Of a stretch of 64,000 bases of DNA, positions 17,432-26,042 are shown in pieces. The position numbers were made by a program, and so were the translations under genes. Position 1 is the first letter of the stretch, and each line of letters begins with the position of its first letter. The notes under the pieces are model-generated. The model was not told the DNA's origin. It saw only the letters and a program-made list of their open reading frames with translations, and ran no database searches. This stretch comes from Mycobacterium marseillense (GTDB lineage Bacteria > Actinomycetota > Actinomycetes > Mycobacteriales > Mycobacteriaceae): NCBI RefSeq assembly GCF_010731675.1, contig NZ_AP022584.1:2604001-2668000 (forward strand). Direction: 5' to 3'.

Positions 17432-17689
17432 CTAGGCGGCCGCCGCCTTGCGGGGGCGTCCGCGGGGTCGTTTGAAGCTCAGGACCGAACCGCGGTCGAA
17501 GATCTCGCCGCCCCAGACGCCCCAGGGCTCGGCGCGTTCCAGGGCGGCCGCCAGGCACTGGCGGCGCACCGGGCAGTCGACGCACAGCGACTTGGCACGC
17601 TCGAGATCGGCCGGTGCGTCGGCGAACCAGAGATCGGGATCGCCGGCGTGACACGGCAAGTCCGGCCTGGGGGCTATCGGTGCCGACAT
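17432..17689 (-). CDS. whiB7: transcriptional regulator WhiB7
   Basis: The 85-residue protein has the four cysteines of the WhiB iron-sulfur site (Cys13, Cys36, Cys39, Cys45), the turn PWGVWGGE at 55-62, and the C-terminal AT-hook RGRPRK at 76-81. The AT-hook is diagnostic of WhiB7. It activates intrinsic antibiotic-resistance genes together with the housekeeping sigma factor and also its own promoter. The minus-strand gene has a long leader (17690 to about 18040) with an upstream ORF and a hairpin. This is the attenuator layout known for whiB7, so translation-inhibiting antibiotics should induce it. uvrD2 lies upstream, as in M. tuberculosis. Confidence 0.97.
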   Translation of the reverse strand: MSAPIAPRPDLPCHAGDPDLWFADAPADLERAKSLCVDCPVRRQCLAAALERAEPWGVWGGEIFDRGSVLSFKRPRGRPRKAAAA

Positions 17690-17771
17690 GTCCTACCACC
17701 TACTTCCTGGTCTGGGTTGCTGTCCTTGAGCGGTGATCCGGACCAGGTCGCTTCGTTGCCGACCGATAACT

Positions 17772-17807
17772 ATGGCCACGGATCCTTGACTTCGGGTCCG
17801 TGGCCAT
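17772..17807 (-). terminator. hairpin in the whiB7 leader (attenuator candidate)
   Basis: ATGGCCACGGA (17772-17782) and TCCGTGGCCAT (17797-17807) make a perfect 11-bp stem with a 14-base loop. It lies between the upstream ORF stop (17831) and the whiB7 start (17689). No T-tract follows on the minus strand. Premature termination here, relieved when ribosomes stall on the upstream ORF, would match the known whiB7 attenuation model. Confidence 0.75.
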
Positions 17808-17830
17808 CTGGGTGAAAACCGGGGCTGTGC

Positions 17831-17992
17831 TTACCTTGCCTTCGGTGGGCCCCCGACTCCTACGGACGCGTCGGTCGCGGCGGCGGCGCGATGCTTACGC
17901 GCAGCCGCCGACACGGCGGCGTGTGCGGCATGGGAGGTACCCGCGGACAGCTCCGCGGGGGCCACGCCTGCACCGAACGCGTCGTTGATCAT
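17831..17992 (-). CDS. upstream ORF in the whiB7 leader, 53 codons
   Basis: A minus-strand ATG at 17992 is preceded by AAGGAGGG at good spacing, the best ribosome site of this region. It opens a frame of 53 codons that ends in TAA at 17831. The peptide starts MINDAFGAGVAPAEL and is dominated by alanine (HAAHAAVSAAARKHRAAAAT) before GVGGPPKAR. It is 141 bases upstream of whiB7 and before the leader hairpin. Ribosome stalling on it is likely to decide between termination and read-through. The peptide itself need not have a function. The peptide is not one I recognise outside such leaders. Confidence 0.75.
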   Translation of the reverse strand: MINDAFGAGVAPAELSAGTSHAAHAAVSAAARKHRAAAATDASVGVGGPPKAR

Positions 17993-18047
17993 CGTGGCTG
18001 CCCTCCTTCCCTGATGCCGGCTTCCTTAGTGCCGAGTCGCGGTATCG

Positions 18048-18086
18048 AGGGTAAACGGTTACCGTCGCCGTCCACAACCGATTTTG
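18048..18086 (-). promoter_or_regulatory. whiB7 promoter with AT-rich WhiB7-binding element
   Basis: On the minus strand TTGTGG (18077-18072) serves as the -35 and TACCCT (18053-18048) as the -10, 18 bases apart. The AT-rich AAAAT directly upstream of the -35 is where WhiB7 places its AT-hook in autoactivated promoters. The expected start site is about 50 bases upstream of the leader ORF. The region lies just after the uvrD2 stop. Confidence 0.65.
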
Positions 18087-18105
18087 TGACCTGCGGGTTT
18101 ACCGG

Positions 18106-20226
18106 TCAGCGACCGCGAACCAGCTCCAGCACGTCGGGGCCGTACTGTTCCAGCTTGCGCGCGCCGATGCCGGGGATCGCGATCAGCGCCGCGTCGTCGT
18201 CGGGCCGCAGCTCGGCGATGGCGATCAACGTGTTGTCGGTGAAGACGACGTAGGCGGGCACCTTCTGTTCCTTGGCGACGTCCAGCCGCCACGCCTTGAG
18301 CCGCAGCAGCAGGTCCTCGTCGATGTCGGCCGCGCAGGTCTCGCAGCGGCGCAGCATGATGGCAGCCGGGGTCGTCAGGTTGTTGTTGCAGATCCGGCAG
18401 CGGGTCACGGTGGCCCGGTTGCGCCGAGACTTGTTGGGCCCCGGCTCGGCCCGCGCCTGGGGTGCGATGCCGTTGAGGAACCGCGACGGTTTGCGGCCCT
18501 GCCGCCCGCCCGGGCTGCGCGCCAGCGCCCAGCTGAGCGCCAAATGCATTCGCGCCCTGGTGATCCCGACGTACAGCAACCGGCGCTCCTCCTCCACCGC
18601 CTCGCTCTCGGCGCCGTGCGCCAGCGCGTGCGAGATCGGAAGCGTGCCGTCGGCCAACCCGACCAAAAACACCGCGTCCCACTCGAGTCCCTTGGCGGCG
18701 TGCAGCGACGCCAGCGCGACGCCCTGCACCACCGGCGGGTGCCGGGCATCGGCGCGCATCCGAAGCTCGGCCAGCAGCCCCGGGAATTCCAGCTGCGGGC
18801 GTTGCGCGACTTCGTCGTCCACCAGTTCTACCAGTGCACTCAGGGCTTCCCAACGTTCGCGGGCCCGAGTGCCGACGGGCTCCTCGGCCGTAAGGCCCAG
18901 CGGTTCCAGCACCGCGCGCACGACGTCGGGCAGGGGTCCCACCGGGCCGCCCTCAGTGGCTCGTTCTGAGGCGCGCTGCAGCGCCAGTAGGGCCTGTTTG
19001 ATCTCCTGGCGATTGAAGAATCCCTCGCCGCCGCGGATCTGGTAGGCGATGCCCGCCTCGGTGAGCGCCTCCTCGTAGATCTCCGACTGCGCGTTGACCC
19101 GATAGAGCACCGCGATCTCCGACGGCGGCGTGCCCGATTCGATGAGCCGCGCGATCGACGCCGCGACCGCCGCGGCCTCGGCCGGCTCGTCGGGGTGCTC
19201 GTGGAACGTCGGCGCCGGGCCCGGCGGGCGCTGGCCCACCAGGTGCAGCTTGCTGCCCGCGACCCGTCCCCGGGCCGCGGCGATCACCTGGTTGGCCAGC
19301 GACACCACCTGGGGGGTGGACCGGTAGTCACGCTCCAGGCGCACGACGGTGGCGTCGGGGAAGCGGCGGGAGAAGTCGAGCAGGAACCGCGGGGAGGCCC
19401 CGGTGAACGAGTAGATGGTCTGGTTGGCGTCGCCCACCACGGTCAGGTCGTCGCGGTCGCCCAACCAGGCCGAGAGCACGCGCTGCTGCAGCGGCGTGAC
19501 GTCCTGGTATTCGTCGACCACGAAGCAGCGGTAGCGGTCGCGGAACTCTTCGGCCACCGCCGGGTCGTTTTCGATCGCGGCCGCGGTGTGCAGCAGCAGG
19601 TCGTCGAAATCGAGCAGCGCCAGCGATTCGTCCCGGACCTTCAGAGCCTCGTAGGCGGCGTAGACGCCGGCGATCTGGGCGGCGTCCATGGGGATGTCTC
19701 GCCCGCCGGCGGCCACCGCGGCGGGGTATTCCTCGGGGCCGATCAGCGACGCCTTGGCCCACTCGATCTCGCCGGCCAGGTCGCGCACGTCGTCGGTGCT
19801 GGCATTGAGCCGGGTGCGGCCGGCCGCCCGGGCCACGGCGGCGAACTTGCTGTCCAGCAGCTGCCAGCCGGTGTCGCCGACCACCCGCGGCCAGAAGTAG
19901 CGCAGCTGCCGGTGGGCGGCGGCGTGAAAGGTCAGGGCCGAGACCGCGCCGACCGCCGGCCCGGTGCCCGCCGCGGCGTCGATCGCCCGCAGCCGGGAGC
20001 GCATCTCCCCCGCCGCGCGCTGGGTGAAGGTGACCGCCAGCACCTGGCCCGCGGCGACGTGACCGCCGGCGACCAGCTGGGCGATCCGGTGAGTGATGGT
20101 GCGGGTCTTGCCCGTCCCGGCGCCCGCCAGCACACAGACCGGTCCGCGCGGAGCCAGCACGGCCTCGCGCTGCTCGTCGTCCAGCCCGGCTGTCAGGGGA
20201 TCGGCGACCGTCGGCATGGCGTCCAT
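18106..20226 (-). CDS. uvrD2: ATP-dependent DNA helicase UvrD2
   Basis: The 706-residue superfamily 1 helicase has Walker [33 protein letters not shown], the RDYRST motif, [16 protein letters not shown] and YVGITRA. At the C-terminus it carries a four-cysteine module (CRICN and CETC) and an HRDC domain ending [13 protein letters not shown]. This combination defines mycobacterial UvrD2, a 3'-5' DNA unwinding enzyme that is essential in M. tuberculosis. ATG 20226 is chosen (MDAMPTV); ATG 20217 is a close alternative. The much longer open frame upstream reads through a tandem repeat and is not credible as coding. The gene is read toward whiB7. Confidence 0.96.
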   Translation of the reverse strand: MDAMPTVADPLTAGLDDEQREAVLAPRGPVCVLAGAGTGKTRTITHRIAQLVAGGHVAAGQVLAVTFTQRAAGEMRSRLRAIDAAAGTGPAVGAVSALTFHAAAHRQLRYFWPRVVGDTGWQLLDSKFAAVARAAGRTRLNASTDDVRDLAGEIEWAKASLIGPEEYPAAVAAGGRDIPMDAAQIAGVYAAYEALKVRDESLALLDFDDLLLHTAAAIENDPAVAEEFRDRYRCFVVDEYQDVTPLQQRVLSAWLGDRDDLTVVGDANQTIYSFTGASPRFLLDFSRRFPDATVVRLERDYRSTPQVVSLANQVIAAARGRVAGSKLHLVGQRPPGPAPTFHEHPDEPAEAAAVAASIARLIESGTPPSEIAVLYRVNAQSEIYEEALTEAGIAYQIRGGEGFFNRQEIKQALLALQRASERATEGGPVGPLPDVVRAVLEPLGLTAEEPVGTRARERWEALSALVELVDDEVAQRPQLEFPGLLAELRMRADARHPPVVQGVALASLHAAKGLEWDAVFLVGLADGTLPISHALAHGAESEAVEEERRLLYVGITRARMHLALSWALARSPGGRQGRKPSRFLNGIAPQARAEPGPNKSRRNRATVTRCRICNNNLTTPAAIMLRRCETCAADIDEDLLLRLKAWRLDVAKEQKVPAYVVFTDNTLIAIAELRPDDDAALIAIPGIGARKLEQYGPDVLELVRGR

Positions 20227-20281
20227 AGTGGCTTCCCATACTGACAAGTCGCCGAGCAGGCCGACGCATCGCCACGCCAGA

Positions 20282-20385
20282 CGCCCACTCCTCCGCATCC
20301 CGCTGCGCGGAATGCATCGTCGCCGGGCTCCACCGATCGCCCACTCCTGCGCATCCCGCTGCGCGGAATGCATCGTCGCCGGGCT
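20282..20385. repeat. tandem pair of a 48-bp intergenic repeat
   Basis: Two 48-bp units at 20282-20329 and 20338-20385 differ at one base (cctccgc against cctgcgc) and are separated by 8 bases, giving a 56-bp period. They fill the gap between the divergent uvrD2 and mrx1 genes. A diverged relative lies at 32881-32925, so the unit is a dispersed element. The core gcgcggaatgcatcgtcgcc is partly palindromic. Confidence 0.85.
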
Positions 20386-20398
20386 ACGTTAACCAGCT

Positions 20399-20662
20399 AT
20401 GGCGACGACCACCAATGCCCCGCTCACCGTCTACACGACCTCCTGGTGTGGCTACTGCCATCGGCTCATGACGGTGCTCAAGTCCAACGGCATTGCCTAC
20501 GAGGCGGTCGATATCGAGCACGACGCCGCGGCCGCTGACTTCGTCAGCTCGGTCAACGGCGGCAACAGGACGGTCCCGACGGTGAAGTTCGCCGACGGGT
20601 CGACGCTGACCAACCCGAGCGCCGCCCAGGTCAAGGCAAAGCTGGCCGAGACCGGCAACTGA
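20399..20662 (+). CDS. mrx1: mycoredoxin Mrx1 (glutaredoxin-like)
   Basis: The 87-residue protein has the glutaredoxin-like active site TTSWCGYC (Cys17, Cys20), the cis-proline segment NRTVPTVKF and the closing GSTLTNPS. It matches remembered Rv3198A closely. Mycoredoxin-1 removes mycothiol from mixed disulfides and reduces partner proteins such as AhpE with mycothiol as donor. The first cysteine is the attacking residue. It stands alone between the divergent uvrD2 and convergent nudC genes. ATG 20399 begins 13 bases after the tandem repeat, with no strong ribosome site, so its mRNA may be short-leadered. Confidence 0.95.
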   Translation: MATTTNAPLTVYTTSWCGYCHRLMTVLKSNGIAYEAVDIEHDAAAADFVSSVNGGNRTVPTVKFADGSTLTNPSAAQVKAKLAETGN

Positions 20663-20675
20663 GCCCGCGCCGGGG

Positions 20676-21599
20676 TCAGTCGATCGCGGCCCAGGATTCG
20701 ATGATGACCCGCGCGATCGAAATCGACCCGGGCAGCAGGAGTTTCGACTCCGAGGAACTCGACCAGTCCCCGGCCGCCAGCGCCTCGCGCACCTCATCGC
20801 GGGTGAACCACGCGGCCTCGGCGATCTCGCCGTCGTTGAACGAAAACTCCTGCGCCGGGTCGCCGACGGCGTGGAAGCCGACCATCAGCGAGCGCGGGAA
20901 CGGCCACGGCTGACTGCCCAAGTAGCGCACGTCGCTCACGGTCAGCCCGATCTCTTCGCGGATCTCCCGGGCCACACACCCCTCGAAAGACTCACCGGCC
21001 TCGACGAACCCGGCCAGCAGCGAGAACATCCGCTCCGGCCACACCGCCTGGCGGGCCAGCACCGCGCGGTCGCCGCCGTCGTGCACCAGGCAGATCACCG
21101 CGGGGTCGATGCGCGGGAACTCCTCATGCCCGGTGACCGGGTTCACGCGCGACCAGCCCGCCCGGGCCGGACGTGTCGGCGAGCCGTCCACCGAGCTGAA
21201 TCGCGCCTTCTCGTGCCAATTCAGCAGCGCGACTGCCGATGACATCAACTGGCCGCTGGCGTCGTCGAAGATCGGGCCGAGGCTGCGCAGGTTCACCACC
21301 TCGGTGCGCGCGTCGGGATCCTCCGGGGCCTGCAGGGCGCCGCGGATCGCCCACACGTGGCGGTCGTCCTCGAGGCGCCCCAGAAACACCGCGTCCGACG
21401 GCGGCTTGTCGCCCAGTTCGGCGGCGGCGCCCAGCACCACCCGGCCGTCGGCGACCAGCACCTGGTTGCGCGAGTCCACCCGCAGCAGCGCCGCCTCGGC
21501 CCAGCCCGCGGTGGCCGCGTCGACGTCGGTGCGCAGCTGATCGGCTCGGTCGGCGCCGACGCGCGACAGCAGCGGAACGCTGCGCAGCTGGAAATCCAC
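20676..21599 (-). CDS. nudC: NAD(+) diphosphatase NudC
   Basis: The 307-residue protein has a full Nudix box GFVEAGESFEGCVAREIREE and, 18 residues on, SQPWPFPRSLM, the motif that marks NADH pyrophosphatases. NudC cleaves NAD(H) to AMP and NMN(H), can decap NAD-capped RNA, and in mycobacteria affects activation of isoniazid- and ethionamide-NAD adducts. The segment that is a four-cysteine zinc ribbon in E. coli is present as SSVDGSPTRPARAGWSRVN with no cysteine, so the zinc site is lost, as I also recall for M. tuberculosis. GTG 21599 overlaps the stop of the potassium-channel gene by one base (TAGTG), so the two are translationally coupled. Confidence 0.95.
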   Translation of the reverse strand: MDFQLRSVPLLSRVGADRADQLRTDVDAATAGWAEAALLRVDSRNQVLVADGRVVLGAAAELGDKPPSDAVFLGRLEDDRHVWAIRGALQAPEDPDARTEVVNLRSLGPIFDDASGQLMSSAVALLNWHEKARFSSVDGSPTRPARAGWSRVNPVTGHEEFPRIDPAVICLVHDGGDRAVLARQAVWPERMFSLLAGFVEAGESFEGCVAREIREEIGLTVSDVRYLGSQPWPFPRSLMVGFHAVGDPAQEFSFNDGEIAEAAWFTRDEVREALAAGDWSSSSESKLLLPGSISIARVIIESWAAID

Positions 21600-22669
21600 T
21601 AGTGTCCCGCGTCCCGGACGTAGAGCAGCCGGTCGTTGGCCTCGATCGCGTCCACCTCGGGAGCACCGATGCGCAGCAGGTGGCCGTCGCGCACCACACC
21701 GAGCACGATGTCACGCAGATGCTTTGGGGATCCGCCGATTTCGGTCTGGTCGACCTCGCGTTCGGCGATGGCCAGCCCGGCGTCGGGGGTCAGCAGGTCC
21801 TCGATCATCTCCACGACACTCGGCGTGGTGGTGGCCAGGCCGAGTAACCGGCCGGCGGTTTCCGAGGAGACCACCACCGAGTCCGCGCCCGATTGCTGCA
21901 GCAGGTGCTGGTTTTCGGCCTCCCGGATCGACGCCACAATCTTGGCCTTGGGCGAGATCTCCCGCGCGGTCAGCGTGACGAGCACGGCGGTGTCGTCGCG
22001 GCTGGACGCGATGATGATCGAGGCCGCGTGCTGGGCACCAGCCAGCCGTAGCACGTCGGATTTCGTCGCGTCACCATGGACGGTGACCAGGCCGGCGGAT
22101 GCGGCGCGGTCGAGGGCGGCCTGATCGGTGTCGACGACGACGATTTCGCCGGGGACCACCTCGTCGCCGAGCATGGCCGCGACCGCCGTTTTGCCCTTGG
22201 TGCCGTAGCCGATCACGATGGTGTGGTTGCGCACTTTGCTCCTCCAACGCTGGATCTTCCACGCCTGCCGGGACGTTTCGGTGACGACCTCGAGCGTGGT
22301 GCCGACCAACAAGATCAGGAATGCGATGCGCAGCGGGGTGACGATCAAAACGTTCATCGCCCGCGCGAATTCCGAGATGGGCGTGATGTCGCCGTAGCCG
22401 GTCGTCGACAGCGTGACCGCCGCGTAGTACAGGCAATCCAGGAACGTCAGCCGGTCACCCTGCGCGTCGTGGTACCCGTCGCGATCGAGGTAGACGGTGA
22501 TGGCGCCGACGAACAACGCCGCGATGGCGATGGCCACCCGACGAGAGATGATGCGCGCGGGGCTCGACCGCCCCTGGGGAATGCGCAGCACGCCGACGAG
22601 CGCGTAACTGGGCTGGACCGTCAACCGCTCGTCGAGACGCCCCAGCCGCCGCCAGCTACTTCTGGCCAC
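21599..22669 (-). CDS. potassium channel protein with TrkA-N (RCK) domain (Rv3200c homologue)
   Basis: The 356-residue protein has two membrane helices flanking a pore loop with the selectivity filter TTGYGD (after YAAVTLS). A cytosolic RCK domain with the nucleotide motif GYGTKGKTAVAAML follows, and a TrkA-C-like end (GGSPKHLRDIVLGVVRDG). This is the plan of MthK/Kch-type ligand-gated K+ channels, which work as tetramers in the inner membrane. The last base of its stop codon is shared with the nudC start. It lies 61 bases downstream of adnB on the same strand and may be part of the adnAB transcript. Confidence 0.93.
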   Translation of the reverse strand: MARSSWRRLGRLDERLTVQPSYALVGVLRIPQGRSSPARIISRRVAIAIAALFVGAITVYLDRDGYHDAQGDRLTFLDCLYYAAVTLSTTGYGDITPISEFARAMNVLIVTPLRIAFLILLVGTTLEVVTETSRQAWKIQRWRSKVRNHTIVIGYGTKGKTAVAAMLGDEVVPGEIVVVDTDQAALDRAASAGLVTVHGDATKSDVLRLAGAQHAASIIIASSRDDTAVLVTLTAREISPKAKIVASIREAENQHLLQQSGADSVVVSSETAGRLLGLATTTPSVVEMIEDLLTPDAGLAIAEREVDQTEIGGSPKHLRDIVLGVVRDGHLLRIGAPEVDAIEANDRLLYVRDAGH

Positions 22670-22730
22670 GGAATTCCGTTATCGCATCGAACCGATCGCA
22701 CGACAGACGCACGCCTCAAATGTAACCACG

Positions 22731-25700
22731 TCAGACACGGGCGGGGCGCTCGCCGGCGGAATCGGCCAATAGCGCGGCCAGCTCTGCAGGGTCCGGCAGT
22801 TCCGCGGGGGCGACCGTCGCACCGGTACGCACGTAAAAGAACGCGGTGCGCACCGATGATTCCGGAACTCCCGCCAACGCCGCCCACGCCATGCGGTACA
22901 CCGCGAGCTGGACGGCGGCCTGGCGCAGCGCCTCCGGGCCGTGCGGCGCTTCACCGGTTTTCCAGTCCACCACGGTCGCGCCGCCATCGGCATCGACGAA
23001 CACCGCGTCGATGCGGCCGCGGACCAAGGTGTCACCGATCGGCATCTCGAACGGCACCTCGACTGCGACGGGAGTCCTTGCGGCCCAGGGCGATTCGCTG
23101 AACGCCGCTTGCAGCGCGGTCAGTCCGGCGGTGTCGCCGACGTCGGAGTCCGCCGCGCCCGGCAGATCGCCGAGATCGAACAGGCATTCGGCGCCGTAGA
23201 ATTTCTGAACCCAGGCGTGAAACGCGTTGCCCAGCAGCGCGTGCGGGTCGGGTCGTGACGGCAACCGGTGCCTCAACCGCTGCGCGGTACCGGCCGGGTC
23301 GCGCGCCAGGCCAACCAGGGAGCTGACCGACAACTGCCCGGGCAGCTCCCGGGTCGGCGACTCGGTCAACCGCGCCCGTTCGGCCAACAAGGCGTCGACG
23401 TCGGCGGCCCAGCCGTCGACATCGGCGCACGGCTGGCCGGGTTCGTCGACCAGCGCCCGGTTCACCAGGGCCGCGCCGCGCTCGACTTCGTTGCGCCGCG
23501 TGGCCAGCGGGTCGACGGGCCACACCGCTTCGATAACGTTGTCGCGCAGCGGATTCCGTTCTCCATCGGCGGGCGAGGGCGCCCAGTGCTCCACGGTTCC
23601 GCAGGGATCACCGGCCGCGGCGGCACCGTCGATGACGTCCTTGATCTCCACCAGGAAGTCCGACGGGCCACGCGGCTTGATCCCGGTGGCGCCCCAGTGG
23701 TGCCCGGACAGCAGCAGGGTGTCCTCGGCCCGGGTGATGGCGACATACAGCAATCGGCGCTCCTCGTCGACGCGCCGCTGATCAAGCTGGCGGCGATGCT
23801 CGGAGATCTTGTCCGACAGCTGTTTTCGGTTGGTGACGTCCGAGGTGTCCAGCATCGGGATGCCCAGCGCGCCCGCGGCGGCGCGGTCGCCGCGCAGCAG
23901 CGGTGGCAGCTCGGCGGCGTCGGTGAGCCACGTGCTCTTGGACGCGGTCGACGGGAACGTCCCGCCCGAGAGGTGTGCGACCGCCACCAGCTGCCATTCC
24001 AGCCCCTTGGCGGAATGCACGGTGAGCACCTGGACGCGGTCGCGTGCGACGGCCAAGGGGGCTGGCGCCAAACCGTTCTCGACCGTCTCGGCCGCATCCA
24101 GAAATGCCAGCAGGCCAGCCACCGAGGCGGTCGCGGACGCGTCCAGCCGCGTGGTCGCGCCGTCGGTCCGCTCGGCGTAACCGGCGACGACGTCGGCGAA
24201 CGCGTCCAGGTGCTCGGTGCCGGCCCAGCCCGCCTCTACACCCGCCGCGGCCCGGACCTCGCAGTCGACGCCCAGCACCCGGCGCACCTCGGCCACCAGA
24301 TCGGCAACGGGATGGCCGAGGTGGCCGCGCAGGGCGCTCAGCTCAGCGGCCAGCGCGGCGATGCGCTGATATCCCGCGTCCGAATACGCGCCGGCCGGAC
24401 CCGGATCGGCGATCGCGTCGGCTAGGCAGAGGGTGTCGGTGTCGACGTGGGAGGGGTCGGCGGCGCTCGCGATCGCCTCGGGCGAGAGCGGCGCGGCGCC
24501 CGCCACGGCCCCGCCGAGCGCACGCGCACGCTGCCACAGCGCGGCGATGTCGCGGGCGCCGAGACGCCAGCGCGCGCCGGTCAGCACTCGCATCGCCGCC
24601 GCGCCGGCCGTCGGATCGGCGACCAGGCGCAGCATGGCCACCACCTCGGCGACCTCGGGCACGGACAGCAGCCCGGCCAGCCCCACAACCTCGACAGGGA
24701 TTCCGCGCGTCCGCAACGCGTCGGCGATCGGCGCGGCATCGGCGTTGCGGCGCACCAGCACCGCGGCCGTCGGTGGGCTGACACCCTCGTCCCGGGCGCG
24801 CCGGTAGCGGGCGTCGAAGTGATCGGCGATCCACTCACGCTCGGCCACCACGTCGGGCAGCAGGGCGCAGCGGACGGTGCCGGGCGGGGCGTCCGGGCGC
24901 GGGCGCAGCGCGTGGACGGCCACCGACCGCCGCCGCGCCTCGGCGGAGACGGCGTTGGCGACCCGCAGGGTCCGCGGTGGATTGCGCCAGCTGGTCCGCA
25001 ATTCCAGGACGGGCGCGGGGCTGCCATCGGCGTGGGGAAAGTCGGTAGTGAACCGGGGCAGGTTGGTCGCCGAGGCGCCGCGCCAGCCGTAGATGGATTG
25101 GATGGGGTCGCCGACGGCCGTCAACGCCAGCTCGTCGTCGACCCCGCCGCCGAACAGGGCCGACAGCGCGATGCGCTGGGCGTGGCCGGTGTCCTGGTAC
25201 TCGTCGAGCAGCACCACCCGGTAGCGGGCGCGCAGTTCCTCGCCGACCTGCGGGAAGCCCGCCGCCAGTCGCGCCGCCGAGGCCATCTGCATCCCGAAAT
25301 CCATCACCTTGGAGGCGTGCATGCGCTCGTTGAGCGCATCGAGCAGCGGCACCAATTCCGCGCGCTCGGTCTGGGTGCCCAGCAGCCGCAGCAGCCATTG
25401 GCTGGGGCCGCGCTCCCGCTGATAGGGACCGGCGGGCAGGGCATGGATGAGCCGCTCCAGCTCCACGTGGGTATCGCGCAGCTGGCCGGTGTCGACGAGG
25501 TGTTCGGCGAGCTGTCCCCACAGGCGCAACACCATCGAGGTGACGGCGGCGGGTGTCTTGTCGGTGTGCAACTCGCCGCGGTAGCCGTTGACTACGTCGA
25601 AAGCCAGCTGCCACAACTCGGTTTCGCTGAGCAACCGGGTGTCGGGCTCGACGGGCAGCAGCAGCCCGTGATCGCGCAGCAACGAGCCCGCGAACGCGTG

Positions 25701-26042
25701 GTAGGTGCTGATCACCGCGGCGCCCTCGGGCTCGGCGGCGGCATTGCCGACGGGGGCCAGCCCGACGCCGGCCAGCCGGGCCAGCCGGGACCGGACCCGG
25801 CGCAGCAGCTGGCCGGCGGCCTTGCGGGTGAACGTCAGTCCCAGCACCTGGGAGGGTTCGGCGTAGCCGTTGGCGATCAGCCACACCACCCGCGCGGCCA
25901 TGGTCTCGGTTTTGCCGGCCCCGGCCCCCGCGATGACGACCAGTGGGCCCGGCGGCGCTGCGATGACCGCGGACTGCTCCTCGGTGGGCGGGAAAAGACC
26001 TAGCGCGCAGGCCAATTCGCTCGGACTGTAGCGCGCGTTCAT
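22731..26042 (-). CDS. adnB: helicase-nuclease AdnB
   Basis: The 1103-residue protein joins a superfamily 1 motor to a RecB-like nuclease. The motor shows GAGAGKTETMAARV, VLLDEYQDT, GDPIQSIYGWRGAS, VHSAKGLEWQLV and YVAITRAEDTLL. The nuclease shows GRIDAVFVDADGG, VVDWKTGEAPHG and AVQLAVYRMAW. With AdnA it forms the mycobacterial enzyme that resects double-strand breaks; AdnB is the main translocating motor. ATG 26042 overlaps the adnA stop in ATGA, so the two subunits are made in coupled fashion. The open frame upstream of 26042 is the end of adnA in another frame. Confidence 0.95.
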   Translation of the reverse strand: MNARYSPSELACALGLFPPTEEQSAVIAAPPGPLVVIAGAGAGKTETMAARVVWLIANGYAEPSQVLGLTFTRKAAGQLLRRVRSRLARLAGVGLAPVGNAAAEPEGAAVISTYHAFAGSLLRDHGLLLPVEPDTRLLSETELWQLAFDVVNGYRGELHTDKTPAAVTSMVLRLWGQLAEHLVDTGQLRDTHVELERLIHALPAGPYQRERGPSQWLLRLLGTQTERAELVPLLDALNERMHASKVMDFGMQMASAARLAAGFPQVGEELRARYRVVLLDEYQDTGHAQRIALSALFGGGVDDELALTAVGDPIQSIYGWRGASATNLPRFTTDFPHADGSPAPVLELRTSWRNPPRTLRVANAVSAEARRRSVAVHALRPRPDAPPGTVRCALLPDVVAEREWIADHFDARYRRARDEGVSPPTAAVLVRRNADAAPIADALRTRGIPVEVVGLAGLLSVPEVAEVVAMLRLVADPTAGAAAMRVLTGARWRLGARDIAALWQRARALGGAVAGAAPLSPEAIASAADPSHVDTDTLCLADAIADPGPAGAYSDAGYQRIAALAAELSALRGHLGHPVADLVAEVRRVLGVDCEVRAAAGVEAGWAGTEHLDAFADVVAGYAERTDGATTRLDASATASVAGLLAFLDAAETVENGLAPAPLAVARDRVQVLTVHSAKGLEWQLVAVAHLSGGTFPSTASKSTWLTDAAELPPLLRGDRAAAGALGIPMLDTSDVTNRKQLSDKISEHRRQLDQRRVDEERRLLYVAITRAEDTLLLSGHHWGATGIKPRGPSDFLVEIKDVIDGAAAAGDPCGTVEHWAPSPADGERNPLRDNVIEAVWPVDPLATRRNEVERGAALVNRALVDEPGQPCADVDGWAADVDALLAERARLTESPTRELPGQLSVSSLVGLARDPAGTAQRLRHRLPSRPDPHALLGNAFHAWVQKFYGAECLFDLGDLPGAADSDVGDTAGLTALQAAFSESPWAARTPVAVEVPFEMPIGDTLVRGRIDAVFVDADGGATVVDWKTGEAPHGPEALRQAAVQLAVYRMAWAALAGVPESSVRTAFFYVRTGATVAPAELPDPAELAALLADSAGERPARV

